NCBI GenBank assembly: GCA_963924555.1
Contig: OZ004585.1
Span: 2,741,488 to 2,805,487 of the forward strand
Length of the DNA stretch: 64,000 nucleotides
Source: Crambe crambe
Taxonomy: Eukaryota; Porifera; Demospongiae; Poecilosclerida; Crambeidae
Direction of reading: 5' to 3'
Numbering within the stretch: the stretch's first letter is position 1; each line of letters starts with the position of its first letter. The translations under genes and the position numbers were made by a program. Below the pieces are notes generated by a model. The model had not been told where the DNA came from. It did no database searches and saw only the letters and a list, made by a program, of their open reading frames with translations. Positions 1-11,192 of the stretch are shown piece after piece.

Positions 1-56
1 GCAAGCACACAGCCCCCTCTTTCCAAAAACTCTGGATCAGCCCCTGCACTACATGT
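1..56. repeat. Possible right end of a MITE cut by the window edge
   Basis: The stretch ends in a 'ggatcagcccctg' motif that resembles the terminal repeat of the small element at 5046-5287 (ends in 'ggatctgcccctga'). Only one end lies in the window, so family membership is a guess. Confidence 0.3.
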
Positions 57-1449
57 ACACAAGAACAAAACTGACCATTCCTTTACAGTTGCAAAATGAG
101 TTCATCATATATAATACTAAATAATAAGATATACGATTCAAAAATTCTGGGGGGGCTTTAGCCCCCCAAGCCCCCCCCCTTACCTACACCCTTGGGTGTT
201 GGTAACTCAACTCTCTTGTTCATAACTTTTTGAACCCTACACTCTACTTGTTTGAATAAGTTGTTACATTCAAGCGAATTGCATGTGAATTTAGCCTTCC
301 CTTTATGAAATATGGTTGAGATATCTCATGTCATCATTGGGTAAGTTTCAGCTATATTCATGCATCCCCTTCTCATTAGTAAAACTTTTTAACCACTTGC
401 ATAGCAATCAACTTTCCCACAGCTTATTATGCAAGAAGGATGACTGGCTGGGCTGTATTAGCAGCTTCGTATAAAAAAACAAGCTCTATATCCCTATAGC
501 TATTTTTATAGATTATGCGTGTTGCTATGTCAACAAAGTAATAGCTAGCAGCTAGCTACGCTAATCAGTGAATACAATAATATAATAACAGCTCGTTTCC
601 ATCCTTCTTCCACTTCTTCACTCGTTTCCATCCTTCTTCCACCTTATAGTAGCTATATATAGCTGCTATGGGAAGATAGATTTCTTACTTCTTGCAACAT
701 GCACCTCTAGCATGTAGAGGCAATACATTTGATGACAAAATTAAAGGATAGCAAATACAGTCATGGTTCCATGGAACAGAAACATCAATACTAACAGCAA
801 GAAGATTCTATGGATCGATCAAGCTCTTCAGTTTGGCACCAGAAATGTGGTGCTTTGCATGGAGATATCGAAAATGGCTTATCCATTATGTATATTAACT
901 TCATATTCAGAAAAGTAGCTATAACATAGTATTATTATGTTCATATTGGGTATGAACTAGCTAGCTATTGCTATAATACGCTTTTAATTGTACGTCCGTC
1001 AAAGGTGAATCGCTATATATGTAAGCACAATCATGCATGTCACTCAATAAACAAGCAAGGCCATACCAATTTGATTATGTTTCACGGGGCCTACCTATCC
1101 AATTTTCTATAACACCGGTAGTTTAGGGTCGAAGGTTAACCCTGGCCCTGGCCTGTTGTCACCCACCACATGCTGAAAACAGTGGTTGGCTCAGTGTGAG
1201 GCAAACAACCTGTCATTAAGTAGCTGTAGATGAAAACCCAAACTCACTGCCACCAAGGAGTAAATTTTAGTGTTCTTTTTTATACACCTTTCCCGATATC
1301 AAGAGCCGGTTCACCAGTGAAACATAAAATTAAATAGGTATGGCCCAAAGAGATTAAGGCGCAGTAAATTACGTATAAGCAAGGTACCAGTGACTGCACA
1401 GAGATGAAAGTACAGCATACACAGAAACAAGCCCAATTTCAATCATTAG
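57..1449. other. No gene recognised
   Basis: AT-rich sequence with stop codons in all frames. A short G-run/C-run inverted motif near 148-180 ('ggggggctttagcccccc') looks like MITE debris. Two 'tttccatccttcttcca' copies at about 597-642 resemble arms of the foldback repeat seen at 5690, 51,875 and 63,540. Nothing else was supported. Confidence 0.5.
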
Positions 1450-1573
1450 CTATAGATCCCTTGCAGTAGGCATGACATGGCCAGGGCTTATCACAGAAGC
1501 AGCCATGTTGGTGTACCTCTTGGAGGGTGTGTCTATGAGTAAGAAGTACACTGGTACTGCTAAAGGCTTGTTT

Positions 1574-2670
1574 TCTCCAGTGCAAACGCAGACTAGCTTT
1601 GCTGAACTAGGCAACATGATAAAAACCTGCAATAAACTAGTTGCTAGCTACATGAAAATAGCACTACATTCTTAAAACTACTGAGCAACAGCAGCTAGGA
1701 GTCTGAAGTGCAAACTAATACAATTTTGCCTATACCTTGTTCACCAACATGGCAGCTGTACACAATAATAACTATGCAGATTATGTTAAAAATTTACAGA
1801 AATGCTGAGTCAACTGCAAGGGGTCTATTGCCATGCCCGTGGGCACAGACTTCATAGGGTACAACCACCACCCTATGGATTAGTTATCTGCAACTAGGTT
1901 AGCTATGTATTTTCCAATACAATACAGCTGTGTATTTTCTATGGAAAATACATTATGTTATGTCAGGCCTTCATGATTGGCTTTTTGGACACAGTCTGTA
2001 ATTAACTTCTACAGTGGAACCTCTATAATGGAATAGTGGACACCTGCTGTGGGAGGTACAAAATGTTAAAGCGGGGCTATTTTGAACGGTGGATAATTCC
2101 ATACTGTTAAAACATTTCAGAAACTACTGAGACTTCTGAGCTCAATGTTGGAGGATATAATCTAGTAGAATATTATAGCTATAGGTAAATACATATTTAA
2201 AAACCTTTTATACTTATAATAACAATAATGCGTCAATAGACGTAGCACACAAAAATAAAACTAATGCCAGAAACACAATAACAAAAAAGGAGTCATATGA
2301 ACTGGTACTATTTTTTTGCTAATGAATTAGCTAGCTATAAAAAAAATATGTATGGTCACAATCATAAGTATGTTAGATTTAAAATCAAGCATGATACCAG
2401 TATTAATTCTACAATATTAATGATGAGTAAGAAAGAAAGAAATAAAGAGCGAATAAAGACACAAAGCTCTTTTGAATATTTTTTATGTACACATTCACTT
2501 GAAGAAGGCAGGCTAGTTTGTTGATATAATTCTGAATTACTTTATTAGCTAATAATTACTCTGGTCCTCCGAAACCAGGATGTAAATATTGGAAGGGGTA
2601 TTAGGGTCGTTCAGGGGGCGTGTCTCGATGATTATGTTCCTATCATAAGTCAATAAAAACAAGAATCATT
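1574..2670 (-). repeat. Direct duplicate of 13,985-15,190 (segmental duplication arm)
   Basis: Long, nearly collinear similarity with 13,985-15,190, for example 'gaaaccaggatgtaaatatt' at about 2570 and 15,098. It covers the last MAP4K intron and part of the last exon. Together with the exon blocks up to 5629 it defines a duplication of roughly 2.6-4.2 kb. Length differences come from later insertions in this left copy. Confidence 0.8.
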
Positions 2671-2992
2671 TCTGGGTCATCCCTACATAGAGAGAGCTAC
2701 CTCTCTCTCTGATAAATGTTTCCATGTTGAGCTAGCTAGCAGTGTCTGTACTACAGAGTCCACATTCTGATTATCATCAGTGCCTGCATGTAAAAAAATG
2801 CTTGGACAGAAGAATGCAGGCAAGACAGTAGCTGCATAAAGTTTGCCATGAGAAACACTGTCATAGACTTATCACGATCATAAAGATACTGGAATAAAGC
2901 CTTCAAAAATTGGCGAGAATATCATCAAGATATCGTTAAGGCTGAAATTGAAGCGCTCTAATCACTACTGGTTGCGTTGTCGATGTAACATT

Positions 2993-2993
<1 letters not shown>

Positions 2994-3054
<61 letters not shown>
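2994..3054. repeat. (AC)n microsatellite
   Basis: An uninterrupted AC run of about 60 bp. A second one of about 38 bp lies at 3727-3764. Confidence 0.95.
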
Positions 3055-3057
<3 letters not shown>

Positions 3058-3724
3058 AAGTTATGTTTAATAAAGCTTAAGTCAAGCTACAACCAGTTAA
3101 TTTACACTACATACCACAACTCATACATTATGCATGAAATTAAAATGACATGTGCAGTAGAGCACATGGTGACAGAAAAAAGAAGAGATATGAGAATCCT
3201 CAGCCATCAGGTACATAATTTAAGTCTAGGTAGTATAACACACAATAACAACTACTCAGACTCACATTTAGATGGGAAAACCCAATCAGACCTAAGAATC
3301 AACCAGCGTGGTAGTTTGCACACCAAAAGCATAAGCATGTGTCACTCAAAAGAGAAAAAACAACAGTCAAGTTCAAGACACTATAACGACACAGTCCGGA
3401 CTCCTGTGGGAGTGGTCCCGCCCTTTTCGTAGCTGGCCATAGGTCGGGAGACTAATGGGACCGAAACCTATGGTTGGTGATGATCGAACTGGGTTCTCCC
3501 CTGATGACCGGATAAAAAGCTCTCAAAGAAAATAAGTTCTCAAAGAAAACTCAAACAGCTCAGTAGAATCATCTCACAATCACACTATTTCAACACAAGT
3601 ATAGTAATGGTCCTAAAGGTTAATTTGATTAAATAGGTGACCTCTACCTGTGATAAAGCAATGGACAAATGTCTTACCAAACTTATACTTTTATGTTTTT
3701 CTCCTTTTATTTTTCTTATGATTC

Positions 3725-3766
<42 letters not shown>

Positions 3767-3880
3767 CTGTAACCCTTGTGCATGTGCTGAGGGTTGATTA
3801 CTGAGAAGAATAACTGTGAGAAGCTAATTTGATAGGGCAAATAGATAACTGTTATAAGAGTAATCAGTGTATATAAATGG

Positions 3881-4310
3881 TCAGAAGAATAACTAGCCAT
3901 CAGTGGCTAATGAGATAACATGAATGAGTATGGCTATAGCTAACTATTGATTCTTGCAGACAGTCAGAAGAATAACTAGCCATCAGTGGCTAATGAGATA
4001 ACATGAATGAGTATGGCTATAGCTAACTATTGATTCTTGCAGACAGTCAGAAGAATAACTAGCCATCAGTGGCTAATGAGATAACATGAATGAGTATGGC
4101 TATAGCTAACTATTGATTCTTGCAGACAGTCAGAAGAATAACTAGCCATCAGTGGCTAATGAGATAACATGAATGAGTATGGCTATAGCTAACTATTGAT
4201 TCTTGCAGACAGTCAGAAGAATAACTAGCCATCAGTGGCTAATGAGATAACATGAATGAGCATAGCTATAGCTAACTATTGATTCTTGCAGACAGTCAGA
4301 AGAATAACTA
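3881..4310. repeat. 83-bp tandem repeat, five full copies plus a partial one
   Basis: The unit starts with 'tcagaagaataactagccat' at 3881, 3964, 4047, 4130, 4213 and 4296, an exact 83-bp period with almost no differences between copies. The array lies between the last two duplicated MAP4K exon blocks. It is absent from the matching intron of the main copy, so it expanded after the duplication. Confidence 0.95.
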
Positions 4311-5045
4311 ACCAGATAGCTAGTAGCGAATGAACCAGTATGTAAGAACTACATGCATGGATAACCTTTCAGAACTAACTTACCCTTGTGAACCTAACAA
4401 GTGAAAGACTTTGGACTCATCAGTTACTTCTGCTATCACCTAAAAATGATACCAAGTACATGTACATGTATGTTTAAGAAAATTAATGGCTAATGGGCTA
4501 ATATTTAATTTACATACCTGTTTTGTCAATAAGGATTTCCACTGCATTCCATGTTTATGAAAGCTCAGTACACAATTTGATAGGTACACTTTTGATGGGT
4601 ACACTGCAAGAAAAAAGTATACCCAATGATTCCAGTTTTAAATACAAGGACAGAGATTTTCTAGCTATATTGTATACTTCAGGGAGGTTTCAATTTAAGA
4701 ATACAGGCATTTTATATTGCTTACTTCAGTGTAGCTACTGATGGAGGGTTTCTAGTTTAATAATATGAGGACATGCACAAATTATACTTTGATGGAGTTT
4801 TCTAGCTTTGCTGGTTACAAGAAAATGAGCTTATCTTACCCATGTGTTCAGGTTTCCTATCAAATGTGAGCTGAGAAGCCTGCACATCATTTGGCTTCAA
4901 ACCTCCATCCCTATCCACAAACTTTGCCCAGTCTGGAAAAGTACTCAGTCAAGGACATAACATAGTACAGACTACTCACAACATAGCTACCCCTCAAATA
5001 CTTCACATAAAAGAGTTATAAGTCAGAGTTCTTCAACCACTTTAA

Positions 5046-5287
5046 TGGGGCAGATCCAGGAATTTTAAAAGGGGGGATGCAGAAAATTTTTTCAAAGAAC
5101 ATGCCCACTTTTAATTAGAAATGCCCACTTTAATACGATGTGCTTTATTTTGAAGTTCATAAACAAGCCTATCAGTGCCATATCTTGGCTGCAGGAGCGA
5201 AGGTTAGCTAGTTAAGCTACTGCAACTTACAATAGTTAGAAAAGGGGGGCATCTGCCCCCAATGCCCCTCCCTTGGATCTGCCCCTG
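5046..5287. mobile_element. Non-autonomous DNA element (MITE), about 242 bp
   Basis: Terminal inverted repeats 'ggggcagatccagg' on the left and 'ccttggatctgcccc' on the right, with G-runs inside. It sits in a duplicated MAP4K intron that is 550 bp long here but only 179 bp in the main copy (16,209-16,387), so it inserted after the duplication. No coding capacity. Confidence 0.7.
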
Positions 5288-5689
5288 AGTACCACATGTC
5301 TGACCTATAATCTTAATCTTGCTGATGACCTATAGCTATATCATAATAATTATGATCACCAGATCTCTTGTGACCAGCTCTGGTATAATTAAGTGCTCTG
5401 TCTATGAGCATAGAAACACTGACACTATCAAATTCAGAGTCAGAAGAGTGGCTATTTTTCTACTTAAAACATGTCAGGATACGGTCAATTCCAACAAAGA
5501 ATGTAGCTATCTCTCTCCAGTTGCTGGAGGCAGAGTACATTGAGGTCACAACCCTTAGGTTTCTTGTCCGTGTACCAACTCGCCTGAGTGTTCAGATTCA
5601 TAGTGTCAAATATCAGTTTTCCATCAGCTCTGCACACAATGGAAATCATCAAATAGTTAGCTATCAGCATGAGTTGTAATAATTATGAA

Positions 5690-5977
5690 GAAGCGACAAA
5701 TGCAGCTAATATTCACAAGTAAGGGGAAAAAACATTTCTGTGAAATGAAAAAAAATGTAGGGATGACCATTGCTCGAAAAAGTAAGGAAACAAGGGTATG
5801 GAAATGATGACCATTGCTTGAAAAAGTAAGAAAACAAGGGTAGGGATGAGGAAATAAGATCCATCTTTGTTCTGTATATCCAGCCAACAATCCCTACATA
5901 TACGCACTATTATCTGAAGCTACCCGACGTATATGTAGGAATTGTTGGCTGGATATACAGAATAAAGATTGATCCCC
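5690..5977. repeat. Foldback repeat, interrupted by the LTR element
   Basis: The arms 'ctgtatatccagccaacaat' and 'ttgttggctggatatacag' lie in opposite orientation around a short loop. The same family occurs at 51,875-52,060 and 63,540-63,850, where the second arm continues as 'gatcccatttccatcc'. Here it stops at 'gatcccc' directly against the LTR, so the retroelement appears to have landed in this copy. Confidence 0.75.
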
Positions 5978-6269
5978 TGTTAGGTTATCTCCGCACAATA
6001 TAACCCTGACGAATAGGTTCTACCCAGACGCCTGGCACCAAACAAGAGAATCAGAAAAGAATCACTTTAATCAGAATCAAAAAATAGTCCAGACTAAAAG
6101 GACCAACTATCTCAAAGTCTTTTACCTAGCCTAATGATCTCAGAGTCAAGTATGTTAAGATTAAAGTGTGTCAATAAGGTGCTGATAGAGTTTTAATTGT
6201 GTATATAAAATCAGTGTTTGAAGTTCTAGTAGCACTGGGTCCACTGTTAGAGGGTGTCATCCTCTAACA
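5978..6269 (-). repeat. 3' LTR of the Gmr1-like element
   Basis: The ends TGTTAG...CTAACA form the usual TG/CA inverted terminus. About 292 bp, bounded inside by the purine tract and outside by the foldback repeat. Confidence 0.8.
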
Positions 6270-9200
6270 CTCCCCTCTTCTTCTTTTGGAGTGAAGATCT
6301 CCTCATGGTCTTCCCAACTCTGACGTGACAGGCCATCTGCATTCCCATGAGCTGTTCCTGGCCGGTGTATCACATCAAAGCTGAATGGTTGCAGGGACAG
6401 GGCCCATCGAGTGAGTCGGCCATTAGAGTTTCTCATTTTGTCGAGGTAGCGTAGTGCTCCATGATCAGTCTGTATCTTGAAGTGTCTTCCAAGGAGATAT
6501 ACTTCGAAGTGTTTTAGAGAATTCACTATGGCCAGGCATTCTTTTTCTGTGGTTGAATAGCTGACTTCCCTGGGGAGTAATTTCCTCGAAAAGAAGGCGA
6601 TAGGGTAATCCAAGCCATCATCACCTATCTGGCTCAACACGGCCCCTACTCCACGGTCGGAAGCATCTGTTTGAACCCAAAATGTTTTGGAGTAGTTAGG
6701 GCATCTCAGGATTGGCTCCAACTGTAAACTTTCCTTCAAGCTTTCAAATGCTCTTTGATGCTCTGGTCTCCACAGGACCTTGTTTGGAGACTGGTTCTTT
6801 GTTAGGTCAGATAAGCATGCTGACTTCTCTGCAAAATTGGGGATAAAGCGGCGGTAGTATCCTACCAAACCGAGAAAACCTCGTATATCTTTCTTAGCCT
6901 TTGGCACCAAAAAGTTCTGTGCTGCTTTTCCCTATCTCTGGCTTGACTGTACCTTTGCCAACAACATGTCCCAAAAATGAACACTCAGCCATGGCAAATT
7001 GACATTTTTTCTTCTTTACAGTCAATCCTGCTGCTGCTAACTTGCTGAAGACATCCCTAATGTGGGTTAGATGGTTTTCCCATGATGTACTGAAGATTAT
7101 AATGTCGTCTAAGTAGGCTGCTGCGTACTCATGACAACCACTGAGGACCCTGTCCATCAGACGTTGAAACGTGCTTGGGGCCCCTTTCAGACCAAATGGC
7201 ATAGTCTTAAATCTGTACTTTCCGAAAGGAGTAGTAAAAGCTGTCTTTTCTCGATCTTCCTGGGCTACCAGTACCTGGTAGTAACCCTTAGTGAGGTCCA
7301 GTGTTATGCATCTCCTAGCTTCTCGATCAGCTCCTCTACTCTGGGCATCTGGTAAGTATCATCTTGAGTCACTGCATTGAGTTTTCTGTAGTCAATGCAT
7401 AGTCTGAGCGAGCCGTCCTTCTTCCTGACTGTTACAATTGGTGAGGCCCATGGGCTCTCAGATGGCTCTATTACATCCAAGTCTAACATGGTCTGAATCT
7501 CTTGACGTACCTCTTCTTGCCAAGCTGTTGGCACTCTGTATGGGTACTGGTGAATAGGTTGGGCTTCTCCAGTTCTGATCTTGTGAACTGCTAATGACGT
7601 CCGTCCAGGCTTGTTGTCTAGAGTCTTGCTCAGGTCAATCAGCAACGCCTGTAGGTCCTGTTTCTGCTTGGTTTGGAGGTCTGGGTTAATCACCGAGTCT
7701 TCTTGTTTGTCCATTTCCAGTGTGCACAACTCAAGCTCACCGTCTTCTTCTTCCATTTCTTGAGCACACATCACGGTAAGGATACTTGCTGGTGTCGTCC
7801 ACTCTTTTAACATGTTGATATGAAACTGGCGGACCTTCTTCCTTCTCTCAGGTGTTTCAATTCTGTATAACACTGGTGAGACCTTTTCTAGTACGGTGTA
7901 CGGTCCATGCCACTGTGCTGTGAGATTATCTGTCTCATCTGGGATCAGTGCCAGGACTTGAGAACCCACTTCAAATGATCTCTCTCTTGCTTTCTTATCA
8001 TACCAGAGTTTGCTCTGCTTCTTGGCCTTGCTTTCCTGTTCCCTGGCCAATGCTGCCATCTTCAGTAGTCGTTCTTGGAGGCGCAGCACAAAGGAGACGA
8101 CAGATTGGGGGGTTGAGGACTTGCCAGTCCACTGCTCCCTGACGATGGTTAACGGTCCACGAACATGCCGGCCATACAGCAATTCAAATGGACTGAATCC
8201 TGTGGCTGAGTGAGGCACATCACGATATGCAAAGCATATGTAAGGAAGTCAGGTGTCCCAATCTTTAGCCTCTGAACAAGTCTTCTTAAGCATGGCCTTC
8301 AGCGTAGCATGGAAACGTTCCAGCATGCCGTCTGTCTGGGGATGATATGGTGAGGTTCGGATGTGCTTGATCTTTAAAAGGTTGAATACTGCTGCCATTA
8401 CCGATGACATGAAGTTGGAACCTTGGTCACTTAGCATCTCTTCCGGAATACCCAATCTTGAAAAAACCTGGCACAATGCCTCTGCTACTGTCCTGGCATC
8501 AATCTTCTTGAGAGGTATGGCTTCAGGGTAACGAGTTGCAAAATCCATGAGTGTTAGTATGTACTTATTTCCACTTGCTGTTCTTTTAAGGGGGCCTACA
8601 ATGTCCATGGCCACTCTCGCAAATGGTTGGTCAATCAAAGGAAGGGGAACCAGGGGGGCCTTCTTTCTATTCTTCTTGCTGTTTTTTTGGCATTCTGGAC
8701 ACGACTTGCACAGGTTGGTCACATCAGCTCCTAGCTTCGGCCAGAAGAACTGCTGGAGTATTTTTGCCTCTGTTTTTTTCTTGCCCAAGTGGCCTGACAT
8801 CGGTATCTGATGGGCCTTCTTGAGGATCCACTGTCTGTACTGTGTGGGGACCACTACCTGAGTGAACATCTCTCCTTCCAAAGTTTGGCTGGTATGGAAA
8901 AGGATACCATTATTGATGACAAACTGGGAGTCCACCTCTGACTTGGCTTGATCCCAAAGTGTGCTGAGAGTTTGATCTTCTGTCTGGGCCTCCTTCAGAT
9001 CTTCACGGGAAATGCTCTCCATTGGGTCCTCCGGTCTGCTGGTTATCTGAAAGGTCTTGGCATGGAATCTCTTCTGGGATTTAGTCTTCTTCTGCCTAGG
9101 TTCTCTAGGTGTACTAAAGAGACTGTCGTCAAAGAGGTCTAGTCCTGGACTGGGGTCTTCATCATTTTTATCATCTGTTGGGGGTGTAGGAGTGGCTCCA

Positions 9201-10908
9201 GAGTTCTGCGAATCTCTGTCATCCTGGATCTCTTGCTCAGCTAACCTCCTAGATTGTGCCCTGGTTGAAACAAGTTGCACTGCAGCTGCCTCTCTTCTCC
9301 TGCTAGCGATCTCCACTAAAATATCATTGAAGAAGGGCAGATCTCTCCCAATGAGCATGTTGGAGTCTTGTAGTCCTACAAGTACTTCCATCTTGGCTGT
9401 TTGCTCTCCAATTTGGATAGTGATGTTAGCTGTGGGGTAGCTCTTTGGTATCCCCAGGACTCCTGTCACTCGTCTCTGTTTTCCTGTATAGCACTCAGCT
9501 GGCACTGCCTGTGGTTGCATCACGGAAACCTGGGCTGCACAGTCAAAGGTCAAATTTGTATACTCCTTGCCCTCTGATACTAGATAGGGCGGTTCAGCTT
9601 CTCTCTCGATCAGATTTTTTTCGTTAACCTCCAAGACCTTCTTTGGACACTTTGCTGCAATGTGCCCCCACTCATGACAATGGTAGCACTGGGGGCCCTT
9701 TAATCTCTCTGTTGTCTTCTTTCCTTGTGCTGAACTGGGGGTGAGTTGGCCTGGCTTTTCTGTTTGTGTAATGAGTAGGTCTGTCTTGTCTCCCTCAGTA
9801 ATGGCTGGTCGAGTAGGCTTGTCCTGCTGTTTCGGTAGAAACAACTTCCTCTGCCATCTGGGATGTTCAGGATAGCTTTGCCTATCTTCAAAAAATCTGT
9901 CAGCCATGATTGCAGCTTCCTTCACAGTAGTTGGATTTTTATCTCTTACATGTGTTGATGCCACAGGAGGTAGTGTCTGGAGCAACTTCTCCCTCAGCAT
10001 TGCATCACGTACTTCTTCAAATGAAGATGTCTCTCCCACATAACGTGTATAGAGTCTGGCCCACTTAGGTATCGTGCTCACATAGCTGGTTCCTTTCGGC
10101 TTTGTTGCTCTCCAAAATCTGTCTCCCAACCTTCCCTGCCTGATTCCACAAGACTCCAGGATACTGGCCTTGACTTTTCCATAGTCTGTTCTCTCTTCCG
10201 AAGATAGAATGGCTATGGCATCCCTTGCATTGGACGTCAGCAGTGGCCGTAAATAGGTCATCCATCGATCAACTGGCATTCTGAGATCCTCCATGTGTAT
10301 TTCAAATTCTCCCAAGAAATCTTCTACATCACTGTCCTCTTTCATTGGTGTCATCTTTGGAGCATCTCTCTGTCTGATTTCTAATTGCCTTTCCTCTGCT
10401 TTCCTGGCCTCAGCTTGTCTTTGCCTATCTTCTCTTTCTTTCTCCTCCTGGTGACGGATCTGCTCAGCTAAACGTTTCTGTTCCTCTTCATATCTTCTGC
10501 GTTCCACCTCAGCTTGAGCTCTTGTGGCCTCTCTCTCGGCCTGAGCATTCAACATTGCCATGAATGTCTGCTGCATTCTGTCTTCCCTGGCTCTGTCCTC
10601 TTCTCTTCTTCTTTCCTCCTGTAGCTGCATCCACTGCAGCATCAAGGTAAGCTGGTCCTGTGGCGCCCCTGTTTGTATGTTGGGCATATTTGCTGATACG
10701 GTAGGTGTTTCTTCTTGCTCTCTCCCTGAGCCACCATCATTGTCATTGTCCGTATTAGCGGCTCGAAGCCTCTTGCTGTGGGACTTTGAGGGCGCATTTC
10801 TAGACATACTGTGGGAGTCTGGCTACTTTTCTATGATCTAACCTTCTTTTCTCTTCTTTCTTCGACTTCCTCTGCCAGACAACCAGGTCCTTAACCGCTG
10901 CCACCAAA

Positions 10909-10986
10909 TGTTAGGTTATCTCCGCACAATATAACCCTGACGAATAGGTTCTACCCAGACGCCTGGCGCCAAACGAGAATCAGAAG
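10909..10986 (-). repeat. 5' LTR remnant of the Gmr1-like element
   Basis: About 78 bp matching the first part of the 3' LTR (plus-strand reading) with only a couple of differences. On its inner side the minus-strand reading 'tggtggcagcggttaaggac' looks like a primer-binding site. Beyond 10,986 the similarity stops abruptly. Confidence 0.8.
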
Positions 10987-11165
10987 TGCTATGGGAGGTA
11001 CCAAATGAAAACTGTATAGATAACTATGACGTAGTTAATCTGATAATTGAGTATAGGAAAATAATATATAAAAAAAGCTCATATGACTTTACTCGTAATA
11101 GATAATTATATTATAGCACATGAAGATAAATCCAGAAATATCAATAACAAAAGGGAGTTTATATA
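10987..11165 (-). repeat. Diverged third copy of part of the duplicated repeat
   Basis: Collinear but diverged similarity to 2044-2300 and 14,426-14,790, for example 'gggaggtaccaaatg' and 'tatagcaca..caataacaaaagggagt'. It implies that the DNA in the MAP4K last intron belongs to a dispersed repeat family and was not only copied by the segmental duplication. Confidence 0.55.
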
Positions 11166-11192
11166 AACTTAGTAGTAGTAGCTCTATAAGCA

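Larger units (their letters stand above)
1450..5629 (-). pseudogene. Partial duplicate of the last five MAP4K exons
   Basis: Five blocks match the last five exons of the MAP4K gene at 13,910-16,530, in the same order and strand: 5483-5629, 4840-4932, 4518-4603, 4384-4439 and 1450-1606. All splice-site dinucleotides are kept. The first block carries a 4-nt insertion ('agct') relative to the main copy, which shifts the frame. The third has an in-frame 15-nt extension. The other blocks stay open. The last block (52 codons with stop) reads as a plausible CNH C-terminus: a hydrophobic strand, then a variable loop, then 'VYFLLID', comparable to the end of human MAP4K3/5. No kinase exons or promoter are visible here, so the block is probably a non-functional segmental copy, although it could act as an alternative 3' end for the complete gene upstream. 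Notably it keeps the intact last exon that the main gene has lost. Confidence 0.75.
5978..10986 (-). mobile_element. Ty3/Gypsy LTR retrotransposon, Gmr1-like domain order (broken fossil)
   Basis: A minus-strand element with gag, protease, integrase, reverse transcriptase and RNase H in that order. Rough extents: gag with one CCHC zinc knuckle about 10.8-9.6 kb; aspartic-protease-like block 9.6-9.3 kb; integrase (HHCC zinc finger, catalytic core, C-terminal part) 8.9-7.8 kb; reverse transcriptase with the YLDD motif 7.6-6.95 kb; RNase H 6.9-6.3 kb. A purine-rich tract (aaagaagaagaggggag) directly precedes the 3' LTR. The conventional Ty3/Gypsy order puts integrase last. Integrase before RT is the hallmark of the Gmr1-like group. 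The element is broken: the pol region is interrupted about three times and the 5' LTR is mostly missing. The surviving part of that LTR is almost identical to the 3' LTR, so the insertion looks fairly young. Confidence 0.9.

Noticed and set aside
1472-1675. 67-codon plus-strand frame
   Set aside because: Antisense to the duplicated MAP4K last exon, which has similarity to the CNH C-terminus.
3881-4310. CRISPR-like regular repeats
   Set aside because: The 83-bp units are contiguous without spacers, and the genome is animal.
8547-10841. Several plus-strand open frames inside the LTR element
   Set aside because: They are antisense shadows of its gag and pol regions with no domain similarity.
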